A DNA stretch of 16,704 nt from an uncultured Collinsella sp. (GCA_902494295.1 CABUSL010000032.1:1-16704), one strand, 5' to 3'. Positions 7,515 to 15,015 are shown, numbered from the stretch's first letter. Translations and numbers: made by a program. Notes: generated by a model not told the origin, from the letters alone.

Positions 7515-8801
7515 CTAGGGGCGAACCTGGCCGGTGCCTCGGAGCTTGTATTTGTAGGTGGTGAGGGCCTCGGCGGCAAAGGGGCCACGGGCGTGGAGTT
7601 TTTGGGTCGAGATGCCGATCTCGGCGCCCAGGCCAAACTCGCCGCCGTCAGTGAAGCGAGTGCTGGCGTTGGAGTACACGGCCGAGGCATCGACCGCATC
7701 CAGGAAGCGCTCGCAAGCATCCTTGTCCTCGGCAATGATGGCCTCGGAGTGCATCGTGCCGTAGCGATTGATGTGTGCGATGGCCTCGTCCTCGTTTGCC
7801 ACGACCTTCACGCTCATCTCGAGAGCCAGGTACTCGCGACCCCAGTCCTCCTCAGTCGCGGCGACGTAGTTATCGCCCTCGTCAAGCCCGGCGTCGGCGC
7901 ACGCGGCGCAGGTTGCCTCGTCGCCGTGAATGAGCACGCCGTGGTCACGCAGCACGGCCACGACCGCAGGCAAAAACGCATCGGCCACAGCACGGTCGAC
8001 CAGCAGCGACTCGGCGGCATTGCACACGCCTACGCGCTGGGTCTTGGCATTGACGATAATGTTGAGCGCCTTATCAAAGTCGGCGGATTCATGCACATAG
8101 ATGTGGCAGTTGCCCGTGCCCGTCTCGATCACCGGCACAAGCGACTCGCGCACGCAGCGCTGGATCAGGCCTGCACCGCCGCGCGGAATGAGCACGTCGA
8201 CGATACCGCGGAGCTTCATGAGCTCGCCAGTGGCCTCGCGGTCGGTGGACTCGATCATCGACACGGCCTCGCGCGGGAAGCCCTTGGCCTCGAGCGCATC
8301 GGCCAGCAGCTCGGCGATCATGGCACACGAGTGATAGGCCAGCGAGCCGCCGCGCAGAATGCAGGCGTTGCCGGTACGGATGCAGATGCCTGCGGCGTCG
8401 GCCGTCACGTTGGGGCGCGCCTCGTAGACCATAGCGACCAGGCCCAGCGGCACACTCACACGGGTCAGGTCCACGCCGCTTGCAAGCACGCGGTGGTCGA
8501 GCACGCGGCCCACGGGATCGGGCAGCTCGGCGAGCTTTTCCAGGCCGGCGGCCATGCCCTCGACGCGCTCGGGCGTCAGCAGCAGGCGATCGAGAAGCCC
8601 AGCCGAAGTGCCCGCATCGCGCGCGGCGGACATATCGAGCTCGTTAGCGGCGACGATGGAGTCGACACCGTTGCGCAGTGCTGCGGCCATGGCGCGCACG
8701 GCCTCCTGGCGCTGCTCGTCGCTCGCCGTGGCAAGCGAGGCCGACGCTGCCTTGGCGGCAACGGCAAGATCGTGGACATACGTGGCTATATCGACCGACA
8801 T
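7515..8801 (-). CDS. proA: Glutamate-5-semialdehyde dehydrogenase (gamma-glutamyl phosphate reductase)
   Basis: Second enzyme of proline synthesis: it reduces gamma-glutamyl phosphate to glutamate-5-semialdehyde with NADPH, acting with ProB. The length of 428 residues is typical. Family marks are YEARPNVTADAAG (126-138) in the cofactor-binding part, ILRGGS (148-153), the catalytic Cys260 in QRVGVCNAAESLLV (255-268), and the conserved C-terminal RGPFAAEALTTYKYKLRGTG (405-424). All expected residues are present. The start ATG at 8801 is preceded by AGGAG and AAAGGG. The gene is on the same strand as proB but about 1.7 kb downstream of it, separated by an oppositely oriented hydrolase gene, so the two cannot form a simple operon. 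It is divergent from that hydrolase across 112 bp and ends at a bidirectional terminator. Confidence 0.97.
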   Translation of the reverse strand: MSVDIATYVHDLAVAAKAASASLATASDEQRQEAVRAMAAALRNGVDSIVAANELDMSAARDAGTSAGLLDRLLLTPERVEGMAAGLEKLAELPDPVGRVLDHRVLASGVDLTRVSVPLGLVAMVYEARPNVTADAAGICIRTGNACILRGGSLAYHSCAMIAELLADALEAKGFPREAVSMIESTDREATGELMKLRGIVDVLIPRGGAGLIQRCVRESLVPVIETGTGNCHIYVHESADFDKALNIIVNAKTQRVGVCNAAESLLVDRAVADAFLPAVVAVLRDHGVLIHGDEATCAACADAGLDEGDNYVAATEEDWGREYLALEMSVKVVANEDEAIAHINRYGTMHSEAIIAEDKDACERFLDAVDASAVYSNASTRFTDGGEFGLGAEIGISTQKLHARGPFAAEALTTYKYKLRGTGQVRP

Positions 8802-8844
8802 GGACGGCCCTTTCTCCTAGAAGTTTGCAACCATGGTAGCCGAT

Positions 8845-8875
8845 TTGCGCATGGCCTCGCCCACGGCGGTAGAAT
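8845..8875 (+). promoter_or_regulatory. Candidate promoter of the alpha/beta hydrolase gene
   Basis: TTGCGC (8845-8850) and TAGAAT (8870-8875) are 19 bases apart, which is longer than ideal. Transcription would start near 8882, about 32 nt before the ATG at 8914. The same bases read on the minus strand contain TTGACC (8877-8882), so the divergent signals may overlap. Confidence 0.35.
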
Positions 8876-8913
8876 TGGTCAACCCGAAACACCGCAACGA
8901 ACGGAAGACTCAC

Positions 8914-10332
8914 ATGGCCCTCATCACTTCGTACCACGTCCCCGGCCTTTATGTCGAGGACCACAGCATCGTCGTCCCCCTTGACTGGCGCGGTCTGGAG
9001 CCGATGCTCCTGGCCGTCGGCAGCACCATGCGCCGCGGCGCTATGCCGGCACCCATCGCCGGCGCGCCCGAGAGCATCAAGCTCTTCTACCGCGTGGTTT
9101 GCGCGCCCGACCGCATCAACGACGATCTGCCACTACTCCTGTTTTTGCAGGGCGGCCCCGGCGGCGAGAGCCCGCGTCCGCTGTCGCCCACAAGCGACGG
9201 CTGGATCGAGGAGGCCGTCAAGCACTTCCGCGTCGTCCTGCCCGACCAGCGCGGCACCGGGCGCAGCAGCTGTGTAGACGGGCGCACGATTGCCGCACTG
9301 GGCGAGCGCGCGACGGCGGCCGGCTCCGATGCCGCACGCTCGCAGGCTGACTTCCTCAAGCGCCACCTCGCCAGCTCCATCGTGCGCGATTTTGAGTACC
9401 TGCGCCTGGTGGGCTTTGGCGGCAAGCCGTGGGTCACGCTCGGCCAAAGCTACGGCGGTTTTTTGACGCTGAGCTACCTGTCGCTCTTCCCCGAGGGCGT
9501 GGCGGCGAGCTTTACCTGCGGCGGCATCCCCCACGTGCCGGCGAGCGCAAGCGAGGTCTACGCGCACACCTTCCCGCGCATGGCTGCCAAGACGCAGCAG
9601 TATTACGACCGCTACCCCGCCGACATCGAGCGCGTGGCAGCCCTGGCCGATGCGCTCGAGGCACAGAAGCCCGTGCTGCCCGACGGCTCGCCGATGACGG
9701 TCGAGCGCCTACAGCTCATGGGCAGCGACTTTGGCATGAAGCCGAGCTTTGAACGCATGCATTGGATTATCGATCACGCTTTTGCTGATGGCGACGGCAC
9801 GCTGACCTGCGACGCCTCGGTATCTGACAGCTTTTTGATGCGCGCCTTCGAGCGCACAAACACGCGCGCGAATCCGCTGTACTGGACGCTGCAGGAGTTC
9901 ATATACGCCGACGGTGACACTATGCCCATTGGCTGGGCCGCGGCTGAAGAGAAGGCTCACCGCGCCGAGTTCGACACGCTCGCGCGCCCGCTCATGTTTA
10001 CCGGCGAGGCCATGTTCCCGTGGATGTTTGAGCAGATGCCCGAGCTTATGCCGTTTAAGCCCGCCATGGACCTGCTGATGGAAGACACCAGCTGGGACAA
10101 GATTTACGACCCGCAGCGCCTGGCGTGCAACGAGGTGCCCCTGCAGGCCGCGGTGTATTTCGACGACATGTACGTCGATTCGGGCCTGCAGCTCGATACG
10201 CTCAGCCGCGTGGGCAACTCGCATGCCTGGGTGACTAACGAGTTCGAGCACGATGGCCTGCACGGCAGCGCGGTATTCAAGCACCTCTTCGACGAAGCCC
10301 TCAACCGCGGAGACCTGCGTCAGATCTTCTAA
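8914..10332 (+). CDS. Alpha/beta hydrolase, proline iminopeptidase-like (peptidase family S33)
   Basis: A 472-residue protein with the prolyl-aminopeptidase layout: oxyanion-region motif QGGPGG (79-84, replacing the usual HGGPG), DQRGTGRSS (111-119), and nucleophile elbow GQSYGG with Ser179. A cap domain follows (about 205-350). The acid is probably one of the Asp residues in VYFDDMYVD (414-422), and the His is H447 in EFEHDGLHG. Family members cleave N-terminal proline from peptides; substrate choice here is inferred. No signal peptide or membrane segment is seen, so it should be cytoplasmic. I start at ATG 8914 because GGAAG lies six bases upstream; an in-frame ATG 27 codons earlier has no ribosome site and falls upstream of the candidate promoter. 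It lies between proA and proB on the opposite strand, which fits a link to proline supply. Confidence 0.87.
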   Translation: MALITSYHVPGLYVEDHSIVVPLDWRGLEPMLLAVGSTMRRGAMPAPIAGAPESIKLFYRVVCAPDRINDDLPLLLFLQGGPGGESPRPLSPTSDGWIEEAVKHFRVVLPDQRGTGRSSCVDGRTIAALGERATAAGSDAARSQADFLKRHLASSIVRDFEYLRLVGFGGKPWVTLGQSYGGFLTLSYLSLFPEGVAASFTCGGIPHVPASASEVYAHTFPRMAAKTQQYYDRYPADIERVAALADALEAQKPVLPDGSPMTVERLQLMGSDFGMKPSFERMHWIIDHAFADGDGTLTCDASVSDSFLMRAFERTNTRANPLYWTLQEFIYADGDTMPIGWAAAEEKAHRAEFDTLARPLMFTGEAMFPWMFEQMPELMPFKPAMDLLMEDTSWDKIYDPQRLACNEVPLQAAVYFDDMYVDSGLQLDTLSRVGNSHAWVTNEFEHDGLHGSAVFKHLFDEALNRGDLRQIF

Positions 10333-10350
10333 CAAAGGAGTGTCCTCGCC

Positions 10351-10396
10351 TGCCGGCACAAAAGGAACGTCCCCAAGTGCCGAACAAGTGCCGGCA
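10351..10396. repeat. Hairpin with 9-bp arms containing a GGAACGTCCCC core
   Basis: TGCCGGCAC (10351-10359) and GTGCCGGCA (10388-10396) are perfect reverse complements around 28 nt that include GGAACGTCCCCAAGTGCC. The inner GTGCC can also pair with the left arm. It lies just after the hydrolase stop and could assist termination, or be a dispersed intergenic repeat. The T-rich tail of a normal terminator is missing. Confidence 0.5.
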
Positions 10397-10429
10397 ACGA
10401 CAATGCCGCAGGTAGAGAACGGAAAGCGA

Positions 10430-10527
10430 AAACGCCCCTAAGCGAGCAAGGTGACGTGAAAGAGGAGGGCATTGACCTTTTGGTCATGCCCGACGATTGA
10501 ACGTCAGATTGCCGCTTAGGGGCGTTT
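10430..10527. repeat. 98-nt multi-stem fold-back between the convergent hydrolase and proB genes
   Basis: A perfect 15-bp outer stem (10430-10444 with 10513-10527, arms AAACGCCCCTAAGCG and its complement) continues inward. Four further pairs join 10446-10449 to 10509-10512, and six pairs join 10452-10457 to 10501-10506. It is capped by a 10-bp hairpin with one bulge, GGGCATTGACC-ttt-tGGTCATGCCC (10467-10491). The outer arms end in AAA and TTT, giving short T-runs on both strands, so it may act as a bidirectional terminator for the convergent genes. It is much larger than the other terminators in the window. Confidence 0.65.
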
Positions 10528-10541
10528 GCAGCGTCAATTGG

Positions 10542-11669
10542 TTATGCGAAGACGATTAAATTATCCCTGTGTATCGCCGGCTTCTCGGCCAGGTTAGCGA
10601 GCAGGCGGTTGCTGGCGATCTGGTCCTGGCGGCGGCCGGCAGCAAGCTCCAGCACGTCCGAATCGGCCTCGGCGATACCGCGGGCGACGACCATACCTCT
10701 CGGATCGCACACATCGAGCACATCGCCCTCGGCAAACTGGCCATCAACCTCGCGAATACCCACCGCAAGCAAGGAAGAACCACGGCTGACCAGCGCCTTC
10801 GCGGCACCGTCGTCAACCGTTACCGAGCCATGTGCCTTGTCGCCCAGTGCGATCCACAGCTTGCGGGGTGCGATGTCCAGACGCTCCGCCGGCGGATCGA
10901 ACAGCGTGCCCACGCTCTCGCCGCGGGCGAGGCGCACGAGCGCATCGGGCTCCTCGCCCGAGCAAATCACGCTCTGAATGCCCGCCGTCATGAGAATGCG
11001 GCTCGCGCGAATCTTGGTGATCATGCCGCCCGTGCCAACCGATGTGGAAGAATCGCCCGCCGAGGCGATAATCTTGGCATCGATCTTATGCACGACCGGG
11101 ACGAACTCGGCCGTGGGGTCCTCGTGCGGATTGGCGGTATAGAGGCCATCGATGTCAGAGAGCGTCACGCACAGATCGGCAGAAACCAGGCAGCTCACAA
11201 GCGCCGCCAGCGTGTCGTTGTCGCCAAACTTGATCTCGTCGACGGTGACGGTATCGTTCTCGTTGACGACCGGCACCACACCCAGCTCCACCAGGCGCAG
11301 CAGGGCGTCGCGCGCGTGCAGATAGGACGTGCGACGGGCCGTATCGTGGCGCGTGAGCAGCACGAGCGAAGTGAGCAGTTCGCGCGCATGGAACTCCTCG
11401 TCGTAGGCCGACGAGATGATGCACTGACCAGCCGAGGCGCAGGCCTGCAGGCTCGGCAGGTCACCGACCGGCTTGCGGTCGAAGCCCAACACGGGATAGC
11501 CACAGGCAATAGCGCCCGAGCTCACCACGACCAGACGCCAGCCGAGCTTGCGCAGCGCTGCGGCCTGATCGGCAAGTCCGCCGATAAAGGCGCGGTTGAC
11601 CTTGCCATCGGCACCCACCACCGTGGACGAACCGATCTTTACCACCATCGTTTTATAAGAAGTCGTCAT
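10542..11669 (-). CDS. proB: Glutamate 5-kinase
   Basis: First enzyme of proline synthesis: ATP-dependent phosphorylation of glutamate to gamma-glutamyl phosphate, normally feedback-inhibited by proline. It has 375 residues, the usual length of the two-domain form. The amino-acid-kinase domain shows VVKIGSS (9-15), VSSGAIACG (49-57), VNENDTV (136-142), FGDNDTLAAL (148-157), SDIDGLYTANP (171-181) and GTGGMITKI (213-221). A C-terminal PUA domain covers about 270-365. All key residues look intact. The ATG at 11669 has no clear ribosome site in the preceding 20 bases; either start recognition is unusual or translation depends on upstream sequence. It lies 79 bp downstream of pncB on the same strand with no terminator between, so co-transcription is likely. 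Confidence 0.96.
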   Translation of the reverse strand: MTTSYKTMVVKIGSSTVVGADGKVNRAFIGGLADQAAALRKLGWRLVVVSSGAIACGYPVLGFDRKPVGDLPSLQACASAGQCIISSAYDEEFHARELLTSLVLLTRHDTARRTSYLHARDALLRLVELGVVPVVNENDTVTVDEIKFGDNDTLAALVSCLVSADLCVTLSDIDGLYTANPHEDPTAEFVPVVHKIDAKIIASAGDSSTSVGTGGMITKIRASRILMTAGIQSVICSGEEPDALVRLARGESVGTLFDPPAERLDIAPRKLWIALGDKAHGSVTVDDGAAKALVSRGSSLLAVGIREVDGQFAEGDVLDVCDPRGMVVARGIAEADSDVLELAAGRRQDQIASNRLLANLAEKPAIHRDNLIVFA

Positions 11670-11748
11670 ACGTCAAACCAATCAACTGTTCAGCGAACGG
11701 CCGAGCTGGCGGCCAAGGGAGCGTGACTCGCCCCTACCGCCCAAGGAA

Positions 11749-13254
11749 TTAGTGCGCCCAGGGGAAAGCCGAGGCCGCGGCCATGTTCTTGCGCACGAGC
11801 TCGTCGCGCACCTGAGCCAGGCCCTGCTCCATGCCCACCACATAGGTCTGCGGGTACAGGAAGCGCTTGAAAGCTGCGTCCAGATGATCGAGCGCCCAAA
11901 CACAGCGCTCGCGCGCGTCCTGGATGCTCTCACGCGGAGCAACCGCACTGCCATCGCGCACGATCGGCACCAGCAGCTCGCGATACTCAAGCTCCGACAC
12001 ATCGGTCACCAGAGCGGCATCATTCACGGCCACGAGGGTATTGCCGCGCGTGGCGCCCTCCCCCGCCAGATGGTCCTCGTCGTAGATCATGTCGCAGACC
12101 GGGCCGCCAAAGCCGTCGTAATAACGGCGCACGCGCTGCACGCCCGGGATCGTGCGCTTGTAGGGCTGCTCGGAGAGCTTGACCACCGGCGTCCACGGGT
12201 CGGCCTCGCTCGCACGGCGGGCGGAAAGCTTGTACACACCGCCCAGCGCCGGCTGGTCGTAGCAGGTCGCGAGCTTGGTGCCCACGCCAAAGCTATAGAT
12301 GGGCGCGCCCTGGTCGAGCAGCGACTGAATCGTGTACTCGTCAAGATCGTTGGAAACCGAGATCCCCACATAGGGCAGGCCCTCGGCATCAAAACGGCCG
12401 CGGACATACTTGGACAGCTTGGCGAGGTCACCCGAGTCAATGCGAATAGCCGATAGGCGCTCGCCCGCCGCCTCCATCTCCTTGGCAACCGTAATGGCAT
12501 GCTCGCAGCCCTCACGCACATCGTAGGTGTCGATGAGCAGCGTGCAGTTCTTGGGGCTCGACTTGGCAAAGGCACGGAAGGCCTCGAGCTCGGAATCGAA
12601 GCTCATCACCCAGCTGTGCGCATGCGTGCCAAAGACGGGGATACCGTAGCGGCGACCGGCGAGCACATTGGACGTAGAGGAACAGCCGGCAACGTAGCTC
12701 GCGCGCGCAACAGCCAGACCGCCATCGGGGCCCTGGGCGCGGCGCAGGCCAAACTCGGCCACGGGACGGCCGTCCGCTGCCAGCACCACGCGCGCCGTCT
12801 TGGTGGCGACAAGTGTCTGGAAGCCGACGATGTTGAGCAGCGCCGTCTCGAGCAGCTGGCACTCCAGTGCGGGGCCGGTGACGCGCACCATGGGCTCGCG
12901 CGGAAAGACGAGCTCGCCCTCGGGGACGGCGTCGATGTTCACATGCGCACGAAAATCGCGCAGGTAGTCGAGGAATCCAGGCTTAAACATCGCGCCGCCG
13001 GCCGGGGCCTGGAGCGAGGCGAGGTAGTCGATGTCCTCGGGCGTAAAGCGCAGGTTCTCGACCAGATCGGGCAGCTCGGCGGTACCGCACATGACGGCGT
13101 AGGCGCTACCAAAGGGATGGTCGCGGTAAAACGCGGTAAAACAACCCTGCTCATTGGCCTTGCCGCTCTCCCACAGGCCCTGGGCCATAGTGAGCTCGTA
13201 CAAATCGGTGAGCATTGCAATGTCGGTGGGATGCGAGATGTCGGTCAAAGCCAT
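11749..13254 (-). CDS. pncB: Nicotinate phosphoribosyltransferase
   Basis: NAD salvage enzyme that joins nicotinate to PRPP to give nicotinate mononucleotide, with ATP hydrolysis. It has 501 residues. Recognisable family segments are MLTDLYELTMAQGLW (14-28), FGLRRAQGPDGG (168-179), GTHAHSWVMSF (209-219, with H211 a candidate for the phosphorylated histidine), IRIDSGDL (270-277), SNDLDE (301-306) and FGVGTKLATCYDQPALGGVY (322-341). The start at ATG 13254 is preceded by AAAGG seven bases upstream. The frame stays open for 78 further codons upstream, but those overlap the coiled-coil gene and have no family similarity. It is 82 bp downstream of the coiled-coil gene and 79 bp upstream of proB, all on the minus strand, suggesting one transcription unit. 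Confidence 0.94.
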   Translation of the reverse strand: MALTDISHPTDIAMLTDLYELTMAQGLWESGKANEQGCFTAFYRDHPFGSAYAVMCGTAELPDLVENLRFTPEDIDYLASLQAPAGGAMFKPGFLDYLRDFRAHVNIDAVPEGELVFPREPMVRVTGPALECQLLETALLNIVGFQTLVATKTARVVLAADGRPVAEFGLRRAQGPDGGLAVARASYVAGCSSTSNVLAGRRYGIPVFGTHAHSWVMSFDSELEAFRAFAKSSPKNCTLLIDTYDVREGCEHAITVAKEMEAAGERLSAIRIDSGDLAKLSKYVRGRFDAEGLPYVGISVSNDLDEYTIQSLLDQGAPIYSFGVGTKLATCYDQPALGGVYKLSARRASEADPWTPVVKLSEQPYKRTIPGVQRVRRYYDGFGGPVCDMIYDEDHLAGEGATRGNTLVAVNDAALVTDVSELEYRELLVPIVRDGSAVAPRESIQDARERCVWALDHLDAAFKRFLYPQTYVVGMEQGLAQVRDELVRKNMAAASAFPWAH

Positions 13255-13336
13255 GGGGCGACCTTTCGGATGCGTTGTGCAGAAGTTGAGGGTTGGACGA
13301 GGCGGACGTGCGAGCATGGAGCCCGGCGCGAACAGG

Positions 13337-13789
13337 TTAGTGCAGGCCCATGCTGCCCGTGATCGTATAGACCATAAAGACGATAAACGCGATGAGGGCG
13401 AGCACGATGATGATCTTTTGAGCCGGGGCCATACCGGGGATCTCATTCTCGCCCGTAGGCTCCTTGGAGGTAACCATGCGCTGGGCAAACGTCATCTCGT
13501 CACGGCTCGGCGCGGGCTCGACGGGCTTGGGGCGGGCGGCTTTCTTAGGCTGAGGTTTGGGCGCGGCAGGCGCAGGCTTCGCGGCGGCGGGCCTGGGCGC
13601 GGGCCTGGGCGCGGGGGCGGCGTTCGCGACGGCCTCCTCGGCCTTCGCACGCTCGGCGCGCAGGGCGGCCAGCTCCTCACGCTCGCGACGAGCCTTTTCC
13701 TGCTCCTCGCGGCGGGCCTTCTCGGCGCGGAGCTCTTCCAACTCGGCGCGTTCCTCGGCAGACAGTGGTTGGGACTCAAGCTCGGCCAT
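13337..13789 (-). CDS. Small coiled-coil protein with C-terminal membrane helix
   Basis: A 150-residue protein that I do not recognise as a named family. Residues 9-56 are almost entirely Glu/Arg/Lys/Ala/Leu with heptad-like spacing (SAEERAELEELRAEKARREEQ region) and predict a charged coiled coil. Residues 57-96 are a Pro/Ala/Lys-rich flexible linker (repeated PAPRPAPRPA-like units). Residues 97-121 are polar, and 125-144 (KIIIVLALIAFIVFMVYTI) form one strong membrane helix, leaving six residues outside. This is a tail-anchored layout with the coiled coil in the cytoplasm, suggesting a scaffold or envelope-associated role. AAAGGG lies seven bases before the ATG at 13789. The start is only about 20 bp downstream of the tRNA-Ala terminator, so its transcription may come from read-through of that tRNA unit. 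Confidence 0.78.
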   Translation of the reverse strand: MAELESQPLSAEERAELEELRAEKARREEQEKARREREELAALRAERAKAEEAVANAAPAPRPAPRPAAAKPAPAAPKPQPKKAARPKPVEPAPSRDEMTFAQRMVTSKEPTGENEIPGMAPAQKIIIVLALIAFIVFMVYTITGSMGLH

Positions 13790-13812
13790 GGTACAGCCCT
13801 TTCTTTTAAAAA

Positions 13813-13839
13813 AAGCCGCCGACACAATGTCAGCGGCTT
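13813..13839 (-). terminator. Rho-independent terminator of tRNA-Ala
   Basis: A 12-bp stem (13813-13824 with 13828-13839) with a 3-nt loop is followed on the minus strand by seven T. The one non-Watson-Crick position is a U-G pair on the minus-strand RNA. It begins 14 bp past the tRNA 3' end. Confidence 0.9.
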
Positions 13840-13853
13840 ATCAAATCCAAGGG

Positions 13854-13926
13854 TGGAGACGAAGGGAGTCGAACCCTCGGCCTCTGCCATGCGACGGCAG
13901 CGCTCTCCCAACTGAGCTACGTCCCC
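13854..13926 (-). tRNA. tRNA-Ala (anticodon CGC)
   Basis: The minus strand from 13926 folds as a 73-nt tRNA. The acceptor stem is GGGGACG with CGTCTCC, including the G3-U70 pair that marks tRNA-Ala. The D arm contains GCTCAGTTGGGAGAGC, the anticodon stem is CTGCC/GGCAG around loop GTCGCAT (anticodon CGC, codon GCG), and the T loop is GGTTCGACTCC. The discriminator is A73, and CCA is not encoded. A near-consensus promoter lies upstream and a terminator downstream. Confidence 0.96.
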
Positions 13927-13939
13927 AGGACAAGTTGAT

Positions 13940-13967
13940 ATTTTACCTACGGCTCGCCAACTGTCAA
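13940..13967 (-). promoter_or_regulatory. tRNA-Ala promoter
   Basis: On the minus strand a perfect -35 TTGACA (13962-13967), a 16-bp spacer and TAAAAT (13940-13945) lie 13 bp before the tRNA 5' end. This is the strongest promoter match in the window. Confidence 0.8.
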
Positions 13968-13987
13968 CGCCCAATACCCAGTCTTTT

Positions 13988-14067
13988 TGGGACGGGGCCA
14001 TTTTGACAACTTTTCGAGCAAGCAATCCTCTCGATGATTTTTTAATCCCCGTCCCAGGAAATCATCG
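13988..14067. other. Two overlapping inverted repeats downstream of the radical SAM gene
   Basis: CGATGATTT (14032-14040) and AAATCATCG (14059-14067) form a perfect 9-bp stem. The loop of this stem contains CCCCGTCCCA (14047-14056), which is the exact complement of TGGGACGGGG (13988-13997). The two pairings overlap, so the RNA could take alternative folds. It lies 10 bp past the stop of the radical SAM gene, but no T-run follows on the minus strand, so it is not a standard terminator. Confidence 0.45.
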
Positions 14068-14076
14068 ACGAACGCG

Positions 14077-15015
14077 CTACTTTGCGCTGGTGAGGACGCC
14101 GGTGGTGTCAAACGCCGGGGTAAAGCTCTCGTCTACTGCGCCGCCTTCTTGCCAGAACATCGTCGTAAAGCCCAGGTCGTCGGCATGATCGAGCACCTGC
14201 TCGTACTCCTCGCGCGTCACAGCACGCGCCAGGTCGCCGCCCTGCTCACGCATGAGCGCATTGGGCGTGTACTGGTTCATGACCGAGATCGGCACATCGC
14301 CCACCGTCTGCCACACCAGGTCCAGCACGCGACACGAATCGTCTGCATGTCCCGGCAGCACCAGATGGCGCACAATCATGCCGCGCTTCATGAGCCCGTC
14401 CTCGTCCACCAGCTCTCCCCCGCGGCGCTCGATCTCGCGCGCCATCTGAGTCAGGCCCGACACGGCCACACGTGGGTAGTCCTTTATATGAGAGAGCGAC
14501 TGCGCAAGCGCCGCATCGGCATATTTAAAGTCGGTGAGCCACACATCAACCAGGTCACCCAAGGCAGCCACGGCACTCGCGCGCTCATAACCGCTCGTGT
14601 TATAGACGATTGGTATGACCAGCCCGCGTGCCCGTGCCGTGGCAATCGCAGCCGGCAGCAGGTGCGCGTAGTGCGTTGCCGTCACCAAATTAATATTGTT
14701 GGCGCCCTGGTCCTGCAGTTCCAGCATAATCTCGACCAGACGCTCGGGCGAAATCTCAAGCCCAAAATTACCCGTCGAGATCTCGTGGTTCTGGCAATAG
14801 ACGCATTTGAGCGAGCAGCCGCTAAAGAAGATCGTGCCCGAACCGGCCTCGCCCGAGATAGGCGGCTCCTCCCACATATGAAGCGCGGCGCGAGCCACCT
14901 TGAGCGTGTCGTCGGCACCGCACACGCCGTGCACGCCCTCATCGCGCGCCGCACCGCAACGGCGCGGACACAAATGGCAGGCGGGCGAAAAAAGTTCGGT
15001 CAACGACGTCGGCAT
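14077..15015 (-). CDS. Radical SAM protein, PflA/PflX-like (COG1313-type), substrate unknown
   Basis: A 312-residue protein. The radical SAM [4Fe-4S] motif CxxxCxxC is C67-C71-C74 in FFSGCSLKCVYCQNHEIS, the arrangement used by pyruvate-formate-lyase-activating-enzyme relatives. An N-terminal cluster of cysteines (CHLCPRRCG, C13, C16, C20, plus C32 in GVCG) is typical of the uncharacterised PflX group and may hold a second metal site. TGNFG (about 81-85), NINLVTATH (107-115) and DVWLTDFKY (157-165) match the barrel strands of that group. The true target is unknown, and no glycyl-radical enzyme is adjacent. I start at ATG 15015, with GGAG nine bases upstream; a TTG five codons earlier overlaps the ribosome site. 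The gene is divergent from the sugar-phosphate transferase gene across 526 bp. Confidence 0.88.
   Translation of the reverse strand: MPTSLTELFSPACHLCPRRCGAARDEGVHGVCGADDTLKVARAALHMWEEPPISGEAGSGTIFFSGCSLKCVYCQNHEISTGNFGLEISPERLVEIMLELQDQGANNINLVTATHYAHLLPAAIATARARGLVIPIVYNTSGYERASAVAALGDLVDVWLTDFKYADAALAQSLSHIKDYPRVAVSGLTQMAREIERRGGELVDEDGLMKRGMIVRHLVLPGHADDSCRVLDLVWQTVGDVPISVMNQYTPNALMREQGGDLARAVTREEYEQVLDHADDLGFTTMFWQEGGAVDESFTPAFDTTGVLTSAK

Noticed and set aside
7488..8984. 498-codon plus-strand open frame opposite proA
   Set aside because: It is antisense to a complete proA, is His/Gly/Ala-rich with no domain, and begins inside a terminator hairpin.
13255..13488. 78-codon N-terminal extension of pncB
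   Set aside because: It overlaps the coiled-coil gene in another frame. The family sequence begins at ATG 13254, which has its own ribosome site.
13559..13635. Short GC-rich tandem-like units (gcgggcctgggcgcgg) suggesting a DNA repeat array
   Set aside because: They encode the Pro/Ala/Arg linker of the coiled-coil protein and are explained by that protein composition. There is no CRISPR-like repeat-spacer structure.
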